Assembly (NCBI GenBank): GCA_002502215.1
Contig: DAPT01000012.1
Location: 1-18,788 of the forward strand
DNA: 18,788 nt
Direction: 5' to 3'
DNA from: Euryarchaeota archaeon UBA124
GTDB lineage: Archaea; Thermoplasmatota; Poseidoniia; Poseidoniales; Poseidoniaceae
The stretch's first letter is position 1; each line of letters opens with the position of its first letter. The position numbers and the translations under genes were made by a program. Shown here piece by piece: positions 6,664 through 15,188 of the stretch. The notes beneath the pieces are model-generated. The model did not search any database. It was not told the origin of the DNA and saw only the letters and a program-made list of their open reading frames with translations.

Positions 6664-7747
6664 CGCGTCCAAGGGAACCATGGACTGAGACGTACCACGC
6701 GTTTTTGTACTCCCATCCAGTTTCATTCAGCATCCCTTCAATCGATTCCCATGAGGTGTGCTTGAGGACCGGACGCTCATACGTTTCGAGTGGGCGAGTC
6801 AATACTTCGGAACGGTGCTCGGTTGGAAGGATTAGGGTGAGCCCGCCTTGAACAACCTCCATGGCGCTGGAAAGGGTTTTGTTCAGAAGGTCTTGATGAT
6901 TTATTGACCCTTGTGAATTTCGGCCGTAAGGGGGATCCAGAACAACACCTGCAAAGGTATTGATTGCGTTCTCTGAAAGCACAGATTGGATGTCTGTTGC
7001 ATCGCCACGTACAAATGGATTCGAGTCAGAACCAGACCACGCAAGGTTTGTCCTTGCACCTTCAATCATCTTTTGGTCGAGGTCCATTCCAACCGCGCCT
7101 CTTCCACTCAAAACGGCCTCGATGGTGAATCCACCTGTACCTGTCATTGGGTCGAGACAAGCCCCATTTGAAAGGGGGCCACAAGCAAGATTGACGGCCA
7201 ATCGAGCGAGTCTTGGTTCCAAACTCACAGGCTTGAAAAAAGGGCGCTGACTTGCTCTTCGCTCAATGCTCGAATCACCCTTTGGCCCATGGTTCAATAA
7301 CCAACCAAAGGTGATTGTTTGCGAATGTCCATCAAGAAGAAGGCCAAAGGTGGTGTCAGGATTTTCAAGATCGATGGTTGCGTCCATCCGGCTCAGAAGA
7401 CCACCGATTTTCCCTGCAAGCCCCGTCCGAGAACATCCATCAATTCCTTGGCCGTGCTTCCACGCATGAACTGCGCAAGATCTCCCCTCGTGGGAATTGT
7501 GCTCAAGATACTGGTTCACATTGTCAAGCAAATCTTCATGACCCGACCATTTGATATGCACGCCGTTCGTAAAGACAGCCTCAATTCCAGCAGAAATTGA
7601 GAATTCCGCAGCGTTCTTTTCATCATCGATTTGAGCAAGTCGCGGGGAGGAAAGGGGATGCACATTTCCATTGGGAAAAAGAGCAGAAAGTTCTGCCTGA
7701 GCAAGGGCTGGATGCCACCCCCTCAGTGAAACGATGAACTCGCCCAT
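6629..7747 (-). CDS. tRNA (guanine-N2)-methyltransferase, Trm11/Trm-G10 family
   Basis: From the ATG at 7747 the protein has 372 residues: an N-terminal THUMP-related RNA-binding part and a C-terminal Rossmann methyltransferase. In archaea this family makes N2-methyl- and N2,N2-dimethylguanosine at position 10 of tRNA. The link region RRASQRPFFKPVSLEPRLARLAVNLA (163-188) matches the family's R-RPFFxPxSxxPRLAR segment. SAM-binding motif I is LDPMTGTGGFTIEA (198-211), acidic motif II is GMDLD (220-224), and the N2-guanine motif IV is DPPYGR (271-276). The THUMP portion (about 50-150) is weakly conserved and I assign it mainly by position. The frame extends to 7798, but the ATG at 7747 begins the typical GEFIVSLRGWHPALAQAEL start. 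The gene diverges from FEN1 with 76 bases between starts, and its end overlaps the YkgJ gene by 35 bases. Confidence 0.88.
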   Translation of the reverse strand: MGEFIVSLRGWHPALAQAELSALFPNGNVHPLSSPRLAQIDDEKNAAEFSISAGIEAVFTNGVHIKWSGHEDLLDNVNQYLEHNSHEGRSCAVHAWKHGQGIDGCSRTGLAGKIGGLLSRMDATIDLENPDTTFGLLLDGHSQTITFGWLLNHGPKGDSSIERRASQRPFFKPVSLEPRLARLAVNLACGPLSNGACLDPMTGTGGFTIEAVLSGRGAVGMDLDQKMIEGARTNLAWSGSDSNPFVRGDATDIQSVLSENAINTFAGVVLDPPYGRNSQGSINHQDLLNKTLSSAMEVVQGGLTLILPTEHRSEVLTRPLETYERPVLKHTSWESIEGMLNETGWEYKNAWYVSVHGSLGRVIVFATNAPRG

Positions 7748-7823
7748 AGGCTCTCCTAGTGGTGCTGGTTCTTCACGGCACCGCATGCGAACCATCACAT
7801 ACTCTCGACCTCAACCATCGCAC

Positions 7824-8852
7824 ATGGGCTGCAATCTTCGAGACCTGACCAATGCTGAAGACATCAATCTTGCAGAACTCAAAGGAAAGCGAGTTGGGAT
7901 TGATGCCTTTCTAACAGCTTTTCAGTTCCTGACAACGATTCGGGATCGTTCTCCAACCGGTGACGGAGGGCCACTTCGTGATTCTAAGGGGAGGGTTGTT
8001 GCCCATTTGATGGGGATTCTGACTCGAACCACGACCATGCTCTCGCTTGGAATCCAGCCCGTGTTCATTTTCGATGGACCATCGCCGGAGCTGAAAGCGG
8101 ATGAGATTGAAGCTCGAAGAGCTCGCCGCTTGGAAGCGGAAGCAGCCCACAAACAAGCCCTCGAACAAGGGGACTACCAAACTGCTCAAAAGATGGCTCA
8201 GCGCATTGTTCACTACAGTCCTGAAATGGTTGAGGATACGAAACAAATGCTCGATTTACTCGGCGTTCGTTGGGTTGATGCTGCTGCAGAGGGAGAAGGC
8301 CAGGCAGCAGTAATGGCCGTCAAGGGTCAATTGGATGTTGTTGCTACACAAGACTGGGATGCTTTGCTCTATGGAAGCCCTGTCCTCGTTCGAAATCTCA
8401 TGAGCGATGGTAGTAAACGGCATGGCCGAACCGTTCGTGCTCAGAAGATCATCCTCGCTGAAATGTTGGCAGAGCACGACCTTTCACAAGAGCAATTGGT
8501 TGATTTAGCGATTATGATTGGAACGGATTTCCATCCAGGATTGAAAGGAATCGGACCAAAGACCGGAATCAAACTGATAAAATCACTCGGAACCATTGAG
8601 GCCATCTGCGAAGAAAAAGGGAGGGAGGTTCCCGAACGGCTCGATGAAATACGAGAGATTTTCCTTAATCATCCATCAAATGAGGTTGGAGAAGAGTCAC
8701 TCAAACCCGGGCATGTTGATGTCAAAGGCCTCATTCAATTCTTACAAGAAGAGCGTGAGTTCAGTCAACGGCGCATCGATGAAGCACTAACGAAGTTGCG
8801 AAAAGCGAATCTTGTTCGTGAGGGCGGACAGACGTCGCTGTTCTCATTTTGA
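7824..8852 (+). CDS. fen: Flap endonuclease 1
   Basis: FEN1 is the structure-specific 5' flap nuclease that trims Okazaki fragments and acts in base excision repair. From the ATG at 7824 the protein has 342 residues and starts with the archaeal MGCNLRDL. The metal-binding acids line up with the human enzyme: Asp27 (VGIDAF), Asp84 (FIFDGP), Glu156 and Glu158 (AAEGEGQA), Asp177 and Asp179 (TQDWDALLYG) and Asp235 (GTDFHPG). The helix-hairpin-helix KGIGPKTGIKLIKSLG (241-256) binds duplex DNA. The last seven residues QTSLFSF (336-342) form a PCNA-interacting (PIP) motif, placing the enzyme at the sliding clamp. The longer frame from 7734 adds 30 residues unlike FEN1 and is rejected, since the N-terminal glycine after Met is part of the active site. 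It ends two bases before the convergent glycosyltransferase stop. Confidence 0.97.
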   Translation: MGCNLRDLTNAEDINLAELKGKRVGIDAFLTAFQFLTTIRDRSPTGDGGPLRDSKGRVVAHLMGILTRTTTMLSLGIQPVFIFDGPSPELKADEIEARRARRLEAEAAHKQALEQGDYQTAQKMAQRIVHYSPEMVEDTKQMLDLLGVRWVDAAAEGEGQAAVMAVKGQLDVVATQDWDALLYGSPVLVRNLMSDGSKRHGRTVRAQKIILAEMLAEHDLSQEQLVDLAIMIGTDFHPGLKGIGPKTGIKLIKSLGTIEAICEEKGREVPERLDEIREIFLNHPSNEVGEESLKPGHVDVKGLIQFLQEEREFSQRRIDEALTKLRKANLVREGGQTSLFSF

Positions 8853-8854
8853 AA

Positions 8855-10192
8855 TTAAGCGGGGTCAAGTCCAGGTAAAATCTCGAGATCCGAAATTTCG
8901 ACTTTAACGCCCATCGCTGCAAGACTGCGAGCCAATCCCTCAGCTTGATGATTCGCGGAAAATCGACTCAAGATACGTTCACGGCAAGCCTTTGACCAGG
9001 CGGTTCGATTTGCACTTTCACCAGCTTGCTGTATTGCTTCAGTCCATTCTCGAAGACCTTCTTCTGTGTTTGGCCATGGTAATCGACGTCCATTGAGTCC
9101 ATCTGTAATCGTATGTGTGAACCCACAATCGTCAACCACCAAGGCGGGTGTCCCAACCATTGCAGCCTCCATTGGAGTGAGGCCGAAACCTTCTGTTCGA
9201 GCGGTTGCAATCAATGCGTGAGCGTTTCTCATCAATGCCGCGATTTCGATTTCATCAATGCGTGGCATAATCAACAACTCTGCACCGAACTTCTCTGCTT
9301 GGCGCTGCATTTCTTCGGTTTCGCCCCCACCGACGTGAACCAGTGGAAGCGATGCTGCTGCTGCAACCTGAACTGCTTCTTTGCTCCCTTTCATGTAACA
9401 AGCTCGGCCAACTGTGAGCAAATACGAGCCCATTGGTTTATGTTCAAATCGTTCCCATACCTCACGTTCGTGTTCGGTTTCTTCAGAAGGCCAAACCGAA
9501 GGGTCGATTGCCGGCCACAAAACCCCAACTTCAGCCGGTCGTAGAAACTCGTCTCTGAATTTCACCTCACCTGCAATCCAATCTTTGCTCGTGGGCCATC
9601 CATGCGATGAAGCAAGCAAACGAGAACTCGTAGGAGTATTGGCTGAGACAGCAGACTTCGGTCGTTTCCAAAGTCGCTTGTGCCATCGCTGATCCCAGCG
9701 ACGGAGGTAAGACAGTGCGAGGTTTTTCACGAACAATGAATTACGTAACTTTCCATCCATGTCTCTTTGAAGAACATCGTCGTAAATCCCTTTGTTTCGC
9801 TCGTGGATGTAGACGTACAACGGTATATCCTCTGGAATAATCTCCAGCACTTCCAATCCACCTGTTCCAAGCACGATGCAACAAGCATCAGCGGCATCCA
9901 GTGCAGATTGCAACTTCGTTCGCATACGCCGCCAACCTTTGAGAGCAGATCGTCCCGCTTTTGCGGTTATTTCAGCGAACGGCCCAGTCGGTTGCTGCCA
10001 AGGAACATCTGGGACGAGAACATCGATTCCAAGCTGTTCACATCGTTCGACAAGGAGTTGCGGTGCGTTCAGCGTAGCAACTGTGATTGACCAACGCTTT
10101 GCGTGTTCAGGCAAGGCGACGATGAGGTCACGCTGCGCTCCTCCGAGCAAGCCCATGTTAGGATGAAACATGACAAGTCGAGGTTTACTCAT
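8855..10192 (-). CDS. GT4-family glycosyltransferase
   Basis: A 445-residue GT-B-fold glycosyltransferase transferring a sugar from a nucleotide-sugar to a glycan or lipid acceptor at the cytoplasmic face. The N-terminal half has the acceptor-domain start MFHPNMGLLGGAQRDL (8-23) with the glycine-rich loop. The donor domain begins near residue 256 with YLLTVGRACYMKGSKEAVQVA. The GT4 retaining signature is EGFGLTPME (Glu334 and Glu342, the E-x7-E pair), followed by GTPALVVDDCGFTHTITDGLNGRRLP. There are no membrane segments. Its ATG overlaps the stop of the upstream glycosyltransferase gene (ATGA, 10189-10192), so the two are translationally coupled and probably act in one pathway. Sugar and acceptor cannot be told from sequence. 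Confidence 0.92.
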   Translation of the reverse strand: MSKPRLVMFHPNMGLLGGAQRDLIVALPEHAKRWSITVATLNAPQLLVERCEQLGIDVLVPDVPWQQPTGPFAEITAKAGRSALKGWRRMRTKLQSALDAADACCIVLGTGGLEVLEIIPEDIPLYVYIHERNKGIYDDVLQRDMDGKLRNSLFVKNLALSYLRRWDQRWHKRLWKRPKSAVSANTPTSSRLLASSHGWPTSKDWIAGEVKFRDEFLRPAEVGVLWPAIDPSVWPSEETEHEREVWERFEHKPMGSYLLTVGRACYMKGSKEAVQVAAAASLPLVHVGGGETEEMQRQAEKFGAELLIMPRIDEIEIAALMRNAHALIATARTEGFGLTPMEAAMVGTPALVVDDCGFTHTITDGLNGRRLPWPNTEEGLREWTEAIQQAGESANRTAWSKACRERILSRFSANHQAEGLARSLAAMGVKVEISDLEILPGLDPA

Positions 10193-11337
10193 GTTCTCAC
10201 CCGTTGATACACCTTGAGTAAATCATCCACGATGTTCGACCATAGGTAAGGTTCTGAAGCATGCTGCCCGTTTTGGGACCATGCCTCGAGTTGTGTATTG
10301 TCGGCTTTAAGCATCGTATCAATCGCCTGTAAGAGGCTCTTTGAATCACCTGGTGTGACGGACAATCCCGCATTTGGCTCCGTCACCAAACGGCCAAGAT
10401 CGTTAACATCAGCCATTACAGTGGGTGCTCCTGCATGCATTGCTTCCAGCAAAACGGTAGGCAAACCTTCGAACCGAGAAGGAATCAATACGGCCTGAGC
10501 GTTCTCAAACAACCATCGCTTTTCTGAATCTTCAACTCTCCCTAATTTTGAGATGGATTCAGGGAATGTCGAGGCAGCGATTCGGTTGTTCAACCATCCA
10601 TCCAATTCACCACTCCCAGCGATGGCAAGCCGTGCTTTCGGTTCGCCTTGTTGGCAGAGTAAATCCCAGGTGTCCATTAGCACATCGAGGCCTTTCTGTT
10701 CACTAAGCCGACCAACAAAGACAAACAATGGATGTTCCTTAGAATCCACTGAGAGCGTAGAAGGACGTACTGCATCTGCAGCAACGGGTGCGAATCCATT
10801 CGGTAAAACGTCGATTGATTTTCGAACACCTCTGCTTTTGAGATGGTTCGCATAAAAGGGTGTGAGGGCAATACGCGCATTGGAGGAATGGAGTGTTCTC
10901 CTGCCTTGAAGTGCCCAGCGTATCCGCTTGAGGATTTTTCCAGTAAGACTGGTTTTGATGTAATCGTTGTGGAACGTTGTCACCACTGGAATATTGAGTT
11001 TACGAGCCCGCTTGACCGAGCGTCGAATGAGGACTGGAAGGGTGTCGTGGAGATGCACAATGTCATAGTCCATGGCAAGGTCTTTGATGGAAACAACAGG
11101 ATCGATACCTCCAAGCAGTCGGGTTGGTGGCAACCGAACCACTTCGACGCCATCACGTACAAATCGCTTTTCTTCATGTGCAGGAATGTCAGCACACCAT
11201 ACTGTAGCGCTGTGGCCACGCGCCACCAACTGGCGTGCAATGTGTTCCACGTGTTGATTTCCTCCTCCGACGTGAGGCCAGTACCAGACGTGAACGAGAA
11301 GAACGCTCAGAGGTGTGTCCACATCTGAAGGTTCCAT
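10189..11337 (-). CDS. GT4-family glycosyltransferase
   Basis: A 382-residue GT4 glycosyltransferase, clearer in motif than its partner downstream. The acceptor domain starts with LLVHVWYWPHVGGGNQHVEHIARQLV (13-38), typical for loop GGG and a following helix. YDIVHLHDTLP (91-101) is the conserved interdomain segment, and LPNGF (178-182) marks the hinge. The donor domain opens with FVFVGRLSEQKGLDVL (205-220), and the E-x7-E motif is EGLPTVLLE (Glu290, Glu298). No signal peptide or membrane helix is seen. The start ATG at 11337 lies in a 113-base divergent region shared with the lipoprotein gene. As the first gene of a two-gene run, it is likely transcribed with the second glycosyltransferase. 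Confidence 0.94.
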   Translation of the reverse strand: MEPSDVDTPLSVLLVHVWYWPHVGGGNQHVEHIARQLVARGHSATVWCADIPAHEEKRFVRDGVEVVRLPPTRLLGGIDPVVSIKDLAMDYDIVHLHDTLPVLIRRSVKRARKLNIPVVTTFHNDYIKTSLTGKILKRIRWALQGRRTLHSSNARIALTPFYANHLKSRGVRKSIDVLPNGFAPVAADAVRPSTLSVDSKEHPLFVFVGRLSEQKGLDVLMDTWDLLCQQGEPKARLAIAGSGELDGWLNNRIAASTFPESISKLGRVEDSEKRWLFENAQAVLIPSRFEGLPTVLLEAMHAGAPTVMADVNDLGRLVTEPNAGLSVTPGDSKSLLQAIDTMLKADNTQLEAWSQNGQHASEPYLWSNIVDDLLKVYQRVRT

Positions 11338-11450
11338 GATGCGAATGGTTCGTCTTTGCTACATTAGCCATTCCCTTTTCTGTCGATACATGGGGTATAG
11401 AATCGAAGTGAATCGGAGTTTTCAAGTCATATTGCACATTGTTCTCCACT
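11338..11450. other. Divergent intergenic region, glycosyltransferase operon / lipoprotein
   Basis: This 113-base stretch should contain both promoters. On the plus strand GAATCG occurs at 11400-11405 and 11410-11415, one helical turn apart, a weak candidate for a regulatory repeat. No clear TATA box, hairpin or small gene is visible. Confidence 0.35.
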
Positions 11451-12563
11451 ATGCGAACCTTGGCTGCTCTCCTCTTGGCCGGGTTGTTCATACTACCGGG
11501 ATGCACATACCTTGAGGGAGGCGAGAGCGAAAGCGAGGACATCGTTGCTGAAATCGTTCGAGGATGCACGGATGAAAATGCTGAGAATTACAATCAAAGT
11601 GCTGAAGAAGACGACGGTTCATGCTCCTATCCAGAACCGGATCCAATCTTTGGTTGCACGGATTCTGATGCTACCAATTACGATGAAGCCGCAACAGATG
11701 ATGACGGAAGCTGCGAATACATGGAAACAATTCCGTGCAATGGGATGGTGATTCTCTGCCATCGGCCCTATGATCAGGTAACCTTCCCCGAAACACACAA
11801 TTCCTTTTCGACGCATGAGGACAACATCTTCTATCCGGCGAGCAATCATCGGACGGGTTTCCAAGCACAGTGGAATTCTGGAATGCGGGCTTTCATGCTT
11901 GACACACATTACCTCAACGATGTTGAACAAAGTGCATCCAACGTTCGCTTTTGTCACGGAGACTCAAGCCGTGGTTTTACCCCATGCACCTATGGAAACG
12001 TTGACCCGTGGGTTTGGTTGGGCAAACTTGAATCTGAGATGCAATCGGAAGAGCGAGATGTTGTGACGCTTCTCATTGAAAACCATGTTGAAGCGGATCA
12101 CCTCAAAGCCTTACTCGATGATGCGGAATTAACCGACATGATGTACATTCACGAGTTGAACACCGAATGGCCAACGCTCATTGAACTCATCAACATGGAC
12201 AAGCGATTGATCGTATTCTGGGAACAACCAGGCGATGCTTCCCATCCCTATTTCCATGATTTCCTCACTTTTGGATGGACCACAAATTATGCCGACGATA
12301 GCACTTCATCGATGGACTGCAATCCACTACGAGGCGATGATGGACAACCGGTCTATCACATGAATAACTGGTTGAAGAACCAAGCCGGACTTTCGGACCC
12401 CACACGTTCAGCTGAGGCAAACGATGTTGACTTCATGGTAGAGCGTGCTGAAGAATGCATTGAAGATCACGGTAAGCGACCGACATTCATCGCAGTCGAC
12501 TGGTGGGAAGACGGCGATGTTGTCGAAGCGGCCCGACTTGTGAATCTCATTGAGGTTGCATAA
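11451..12563 (+). CDS. Secreted lipoprotein: two cysteine repeats plus PLC-like phosphodiesterase domain
   Basis: From the ATG at 11451 the protein has 370 residues. A signal peptide with lipobox LFILPGC predicts lipidation at Cys18 and an extracellular, membrane-anchored protein. Residues 38-60 and 68-90 are two copies of a 23-residue motif, GCTDxxAxNY...A..DDGSC.Y, each with two cysteines and an acidic loop. From about residue 105 the chain resembles the TIM-barrel PLC-like phosphodiesterases (PI-PLC X-like, close to the plant At5g67130 type): TFPETHNSF (catalytic-His candidate His116), GMRAFMLDTHYL (144-155), VRFCHGD (second His169), and ERDVVTLLIENHV (201-213). These suggest cleavage of a phosphodiester, perhaps in a phospholipid or lipid-linked glycan; the substrate is unproven. 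The TTG at 11439 is a poorer start because MRTLAALLL is the natural signal-peptide beginning. The 3' end overlaps the CoA-transferase gene by 17 bases. Confidence 0.83.
   Translation: MRTLAALLLAGLFILPGCTYLEGGESESEDIVAEIVRGCTDENAENYNQSAEEDDGSCSYPEPDPIFGCTDSDATNYDEAATDDDGSCEYMETIPCNGMVILCHRPYDQVTFPETHNSFSTHEDNIFYPASNHRTGFQAQWNSGMRAFMLDTHYLNDVEQSASNVRFCHGDSSRGFTPCTYGNVDPWVWLGKLESEMQSEERDVVTLLIENHVEADHLKALLDDAELTDMMYIHELNTEWPTLIELINMDKRLIVFWEQPGDASHPYFHDFLTFGWTTNYADDSTSSMDCNPLRGDDGQPVYHMNNWLKNQAGLSDPTRSAEANDVDFMVERAEECIEDHGKRPTFIAVDWWEDGDVVEAARLVNLIEVA
11562..11720 (+). repeat. Tandem 23-residue GCTD...DDGSC repeats within the lipoprotein
   Basis: Copy one is encoded at 11562-11630 and copy two at 11652-11720, with a 30-residue period. 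Both begin GCTD, have Asn-Tyr in the middle and end DDGSC plus Tyr, so each likely closes one disulfide. The DDDG acidic loop in copy two resembles a calcium-binding turn. This motif recurs in secreted proteins of marine bacteria and archaea; its function is not settled. Confidence 0.8.
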
Positions 12564-13581
12564 ACCGAAGCGGGCTTGCTAGTGTGGTAACTGTATCTTC
12601 TTTGAGAAGTACTTCCCGAGCAACACTCTGGGGATCAGCAAGTGCTTCCGAAACCGTATTAATCGGCGCACAAGGAATGCCTTGCAGCACTTCTTCCAAT
12701 TCGGTACGATTGAGGTGCTGAATCCATGACTGAATCTTGGATTCAATCACTTCTCGGTGTTCGATTCGACCCGCGTTGGTAGCCCACTCCTCTTGGGAAG
12801 GTATGCCCGAAATGGAACAGAAATTTGCCCACTGCGCATCTGAGCCTACGGCAACAACAAACCAACCGTCCTTTGCTTCAAAGGCACGGTAAGGTACGAG
12901 GTTTGGGTGGGCAGATCCCATCCGAGACGGGTCGATTCCACTTGCAAGAACGTTCTGCGCTTGATTGGCAAGAGAAGCGATGGCACAGTCCCACAGGCTG
13001 ACCTCAATGTGTCGAATTGTCCCGGTTCGTTCCTTGTCGAGGAGAGCCGCGAGAATAGCATTCCCAGCATACAGTCCTGTAATGATGTCAATCCAAGCGA
13101 CGCCGACTTTGACCGGCTCACCATCGGCTTCTCCGGTGATGCTCATAATCCCACTACGTGCTTGTAGGGCGAGGTCGTAACCAGGTTCATCTCGGCGTGG
13201 GCCTGTAGCCCCGTAGCCCGATATTGAACAGACGATGGTGTCTTTTGGAAGAGGTCCAATGAGTCGTTCAAGCGTCCCTGGTTTGAAATTCTCAACGATG
13301 ACATCGGCCCATCCGATCAATTCCATCAACCGTTCTTTTTCTTCTTTCAGATTCATTTGTAAAATGGTCTTGCCCCGATTGCAACTCAGGAAATATGCTG
13401 CGACACGTTCTCCATCAAAATCCGTTGCAAACGGCGGCCCCCAACCACGCGTATCGTCGCCCCATGGAGCCTCAATTTTGGTCACATTTGCCCCCAAATC
13501 CGACAGCATTTGTGCTGTGTATGGGCCGGCTAAGATTCGTGAAAGGTCGAGAACATTGATTCCATTCAAGATTCCGCTCAT
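12547..13581 (-). CDS. CaiB/BaiF family (class III) CoA-transferase, short at the C terminus
   Basis: Class III CoA-transferases move CoA between carboxylic acids; the family also includes alpha-methylacyl-CoA racemase. From the ATG at 13581 the protein starts typically (GINVLDLSRILAGPYTAQMLSDLGANVTKIEAPWGDDTRGW). Further signatures are FLSCNRGKTILQMNLK (64-79), WADVIVENFKPGTLERL (91-107), and PGYDLALQARSGIMSITGE, where Asp136 is the expected catalytic aspartate. The chain is 344 residues, against about 380-416 for characterised members (AMACR, CaiB, Frc). It stops at SPLRFMQPQ, just where others continue with a Pro-rich PLLGEHTxEV-like tail. The final 17 bases overlap the convergent lipoprotein gene. 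The frame extends upstream to 13683, but those residues are unlike the family. Substrate is unknown; no acyl-CoA genes are adjacent. Confidence 0.9.
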   Translation of the reverse strand: MSGILNGINVLDLSRILAGPYTAQMLSDLGANVTKIEAPWGDDTRGWGPPFATDFDGERVAAYFLSCNRGKTILQMNLKEEKERLMELIGWADVIVENFKPGTLERLIGPLPKDTIVCSISGYGATGPRRDEPGYDLALQARSGIMSITGEADGEPVKVGVAWIDIITGLYAGNAILAALLDKERTGTIRHIEVSLWDCAIASLANQAQNVLASGIDPSRMGSAHPNLVPYRAFEAKDGWFVVAVGSDAQWANFCSISGIPSQEEWATNAGRIEHREVIESKIQSWIQHLNRTELEEVLQGIPCAPINTVSEALADPQSVAREVLLKEDTVTTLASPLRFMQPQ

Positions 13582-13633
13582 GTCACATCCAGACATCCGA
13601 AAGAGTTGAACCCAACCCTCTGGCTTTGTGGTC

Positions 13634-15136
13634 ATGAGCGAGGAGAAAATCACCCACAATCGGGTGTGGTGGGGTTTGCTCATTTTTGGTCTTCTTCTCC
13701 ATTTATCTTCTTTAACGTCAAGCGATTATGGACTTGATACGCATCTTCATCTCGCTGCGATTGAATCCAACGAAGATGGTACGCCGAACCTTGAATGGGG
13801 TGATGTTCGGTCCGAAGATCCGCTTGCAAGCAACCCCGCGGATGAACAATTACTCGAACGAGGTTGGTGGCAGATATTGGAATTGTATCCCTCATGGTTG
13901 CTTCCGTTTGCAGCCCTCTTGCCGATGCTCGCATTGATTGGTATCCTTTTGGTCATCGCTGAAGGGCGTCCGCATTTAGCAGCACTCGTTGCGATTCACC
14001 CAGGCCTGATTTTTGCAACAGGTCGTCTCTATCCTGAATCAACGGTTGCTCTTGCAGTCGCTGGAGTTATCTTGGCATCTTTGCACATCTTCGAACGCCG
14101 TGGATGGGCGCTTCTCAAGTGGGTTTTGCTTGCTGTTGCAAGCATTCACCTCCTCGTTCTTGTCAAAGGGCTTTCCTCAACGGTTGGATGGGGCTTGATT
14201 GGAATCCTGTTCGTATGGATTGCTCTTGACCGCACAGTACCCAAATTCCGAGGATATTCTCGCAATCCGCTGATGGGTCTATCGGTATCAATTTCGATTG
14301 TTTTGTCTGCGATGATTGCTGCTTCATTTATGACCGGAGGCTCGTTATCGACGATACGGACACATCCAGTCGCATGGCTGTTTTCGTTGTTTGTGGCATT
14401 CTTTGATGGGTTCGGCCTCTACTTGCTTATTGGATTGTGTTGCTGGCCATTTTTCCCTGATTTGATGGGTTCTGTGAAAGAAGCTGATGAGAACGGGTCT
14501 GTTTTTCTCTTCGTCTTTGTCGCAGCAGGGACACTCCTGATGTCGATGTGGATTGCCTCCCTTTGGGTGTTTGAAGCAGAGCGTTGGAACCTTCCACTTT
14601 GGGAGAACATGATTTTGATGGGCAACAATGGGAGATACCTGACCGCTCTTATCTTCCCATTCATTCTGTTGCTTCATCGAACAGTAGGTCAAAACTCCTG
14701 GTCCATTGGCAAACCACTCCTGCTTGCCTTGCTTGTCGTTCTACCTCTCTCTCTCCTCGCTGGATTGCACGGTCAAACGATGTGGACGGACGATGCGGCT
14801 CAATCCTTCAGCGACGAGATCAATGTTGGAGAGGATTTCCTCTACATTGACGACGAAGGTCTTGCAATGCATTGGTTGTACACCTTCCGCATTGAGGTGG
14901 ATCCTGAGGGCGATCGTGCTGTAACAGGTCACTGGCGTGCCCCTGATAGCAACTGGCAAATCGAGTTGGAGGGGCAGGTTCTGCCGAATCGAGGCGATTT
15001 GAGCGGCGTTCGCTACCTTGTTGTAGCTCCCGACATCGTTACCGATGTACCTGAAGGATGGGAAAAGATGGCATCAGGTACGGCTCCCTTCCTCAATGGC
15101 GGTGGCGAATGGAAGGTCTATCGTGCAATAGGATGA
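13634..15136 (+). CDS. Polytopic membrane protein, probable GT-C-type glycosyltransferase
   Basis: A 500-residue protein with about ten hydrophobic segments (near 11-27, 88-108, 113-130, 137-153, 160-178, 182-199, 212-233, 247-270, 288-312, 333-348, 359-378) and a soluble C-terminal domain of about 120 residues. Between helices 1 and 2 is a long loop opening with SSDYGLDTHLHLAA (29-42), placed like the catalytic acidic loop of GT-C enzymes such as ArnT/PMT. NNGRYLTALIFPF (331-343) resembles their RYL-P segment before the last helices. This would fit a lipid-phosphate-sugar-dependent transferase working on the outer face. The assignment rests on topology and two weak motifs, so a membrane protein of another kind is possible. 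ATG at 13634 is preferred to the GTG two codons upstream. AceE follows after 52 bases. Confidence 0.68.
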   Translation: MSEEKITHNRVWWGLLIFGLLLHLSSLTSSDYGLDTHLHLAAIESNEDGTPNLEWGDVRSEDPLASNPADEQLLERGWWQILELYPSWLLPFAALLPMLALIGILLVIAEGRPHLAALVAIHPGLIFATGRLYPESTVALAVAGVILASLHIFERRGWALLKWVLLAVASIHLLVLVKGLSSTVGWGLIGILFVWIALDRTVPKFRGYSRNPLMGLSVSISIVLSAMIAASFMTGGSLSTIRTHPVAWLFSLFVAFFDGFGLYLLIGLCCWPFFPDLMGSVKEADENGSVFLFVFVAAGTLLMSMWIASLWVFEAERWNLPLWENMILMGNNGRYLTALIFPFILLLHRTVGQNSWSIGKPLLLALLVVLPLSLLAGLHGQTMWTDDAAQSFSDEINVGEDFLYIDDEGLAMHWLYTFRIEVDPEGDRAVTGHWRAPDSNWQIELEGQVLPNRGDLSGVRYLVVAPDIVTDVPEGWEKMASGTAPFLNGGGEWKVYRAIG

Positions 15137-15176
15137 TAGCGAGGGGTTCAAGACATGCGTGCTCGAGGATTGTACC

Positions 15177-15182
15177 GGAGGG
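15177..15182 (+). promoter_or_regulatory. Shine-Dalgarno sequence setting the AceE start
   Basis: GGAGGG lies six bases before the GTG at 15189, an almost ideal ribosome-binding site. It supports this start over the in-frame GTG at 15159, which has no such element. Strong Shine-Dalgarno sites are otherwise scarce in this window. Confidence 0.6.
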
Positions 15183-15188
15183 AACAAG

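Noticed and set aside
7734..7823. 30-residue extension of FEN1 and overlapping extension of the tRNA methyltransferase (to 7798)
   Set aside because: FEN1 requires its MG- N terminus at the active site, and the methyltransferase begins with its typical residues at 7747; the extensions merely overlap each other in antisense.
13582..13683. 34-residue extension of the CoA-transferase upstream of 13581
   Set aside because: It overlaps the divergent membrane-protein gene and does not resemble the family, which begins with the GINVLDLSRILAGPY block.
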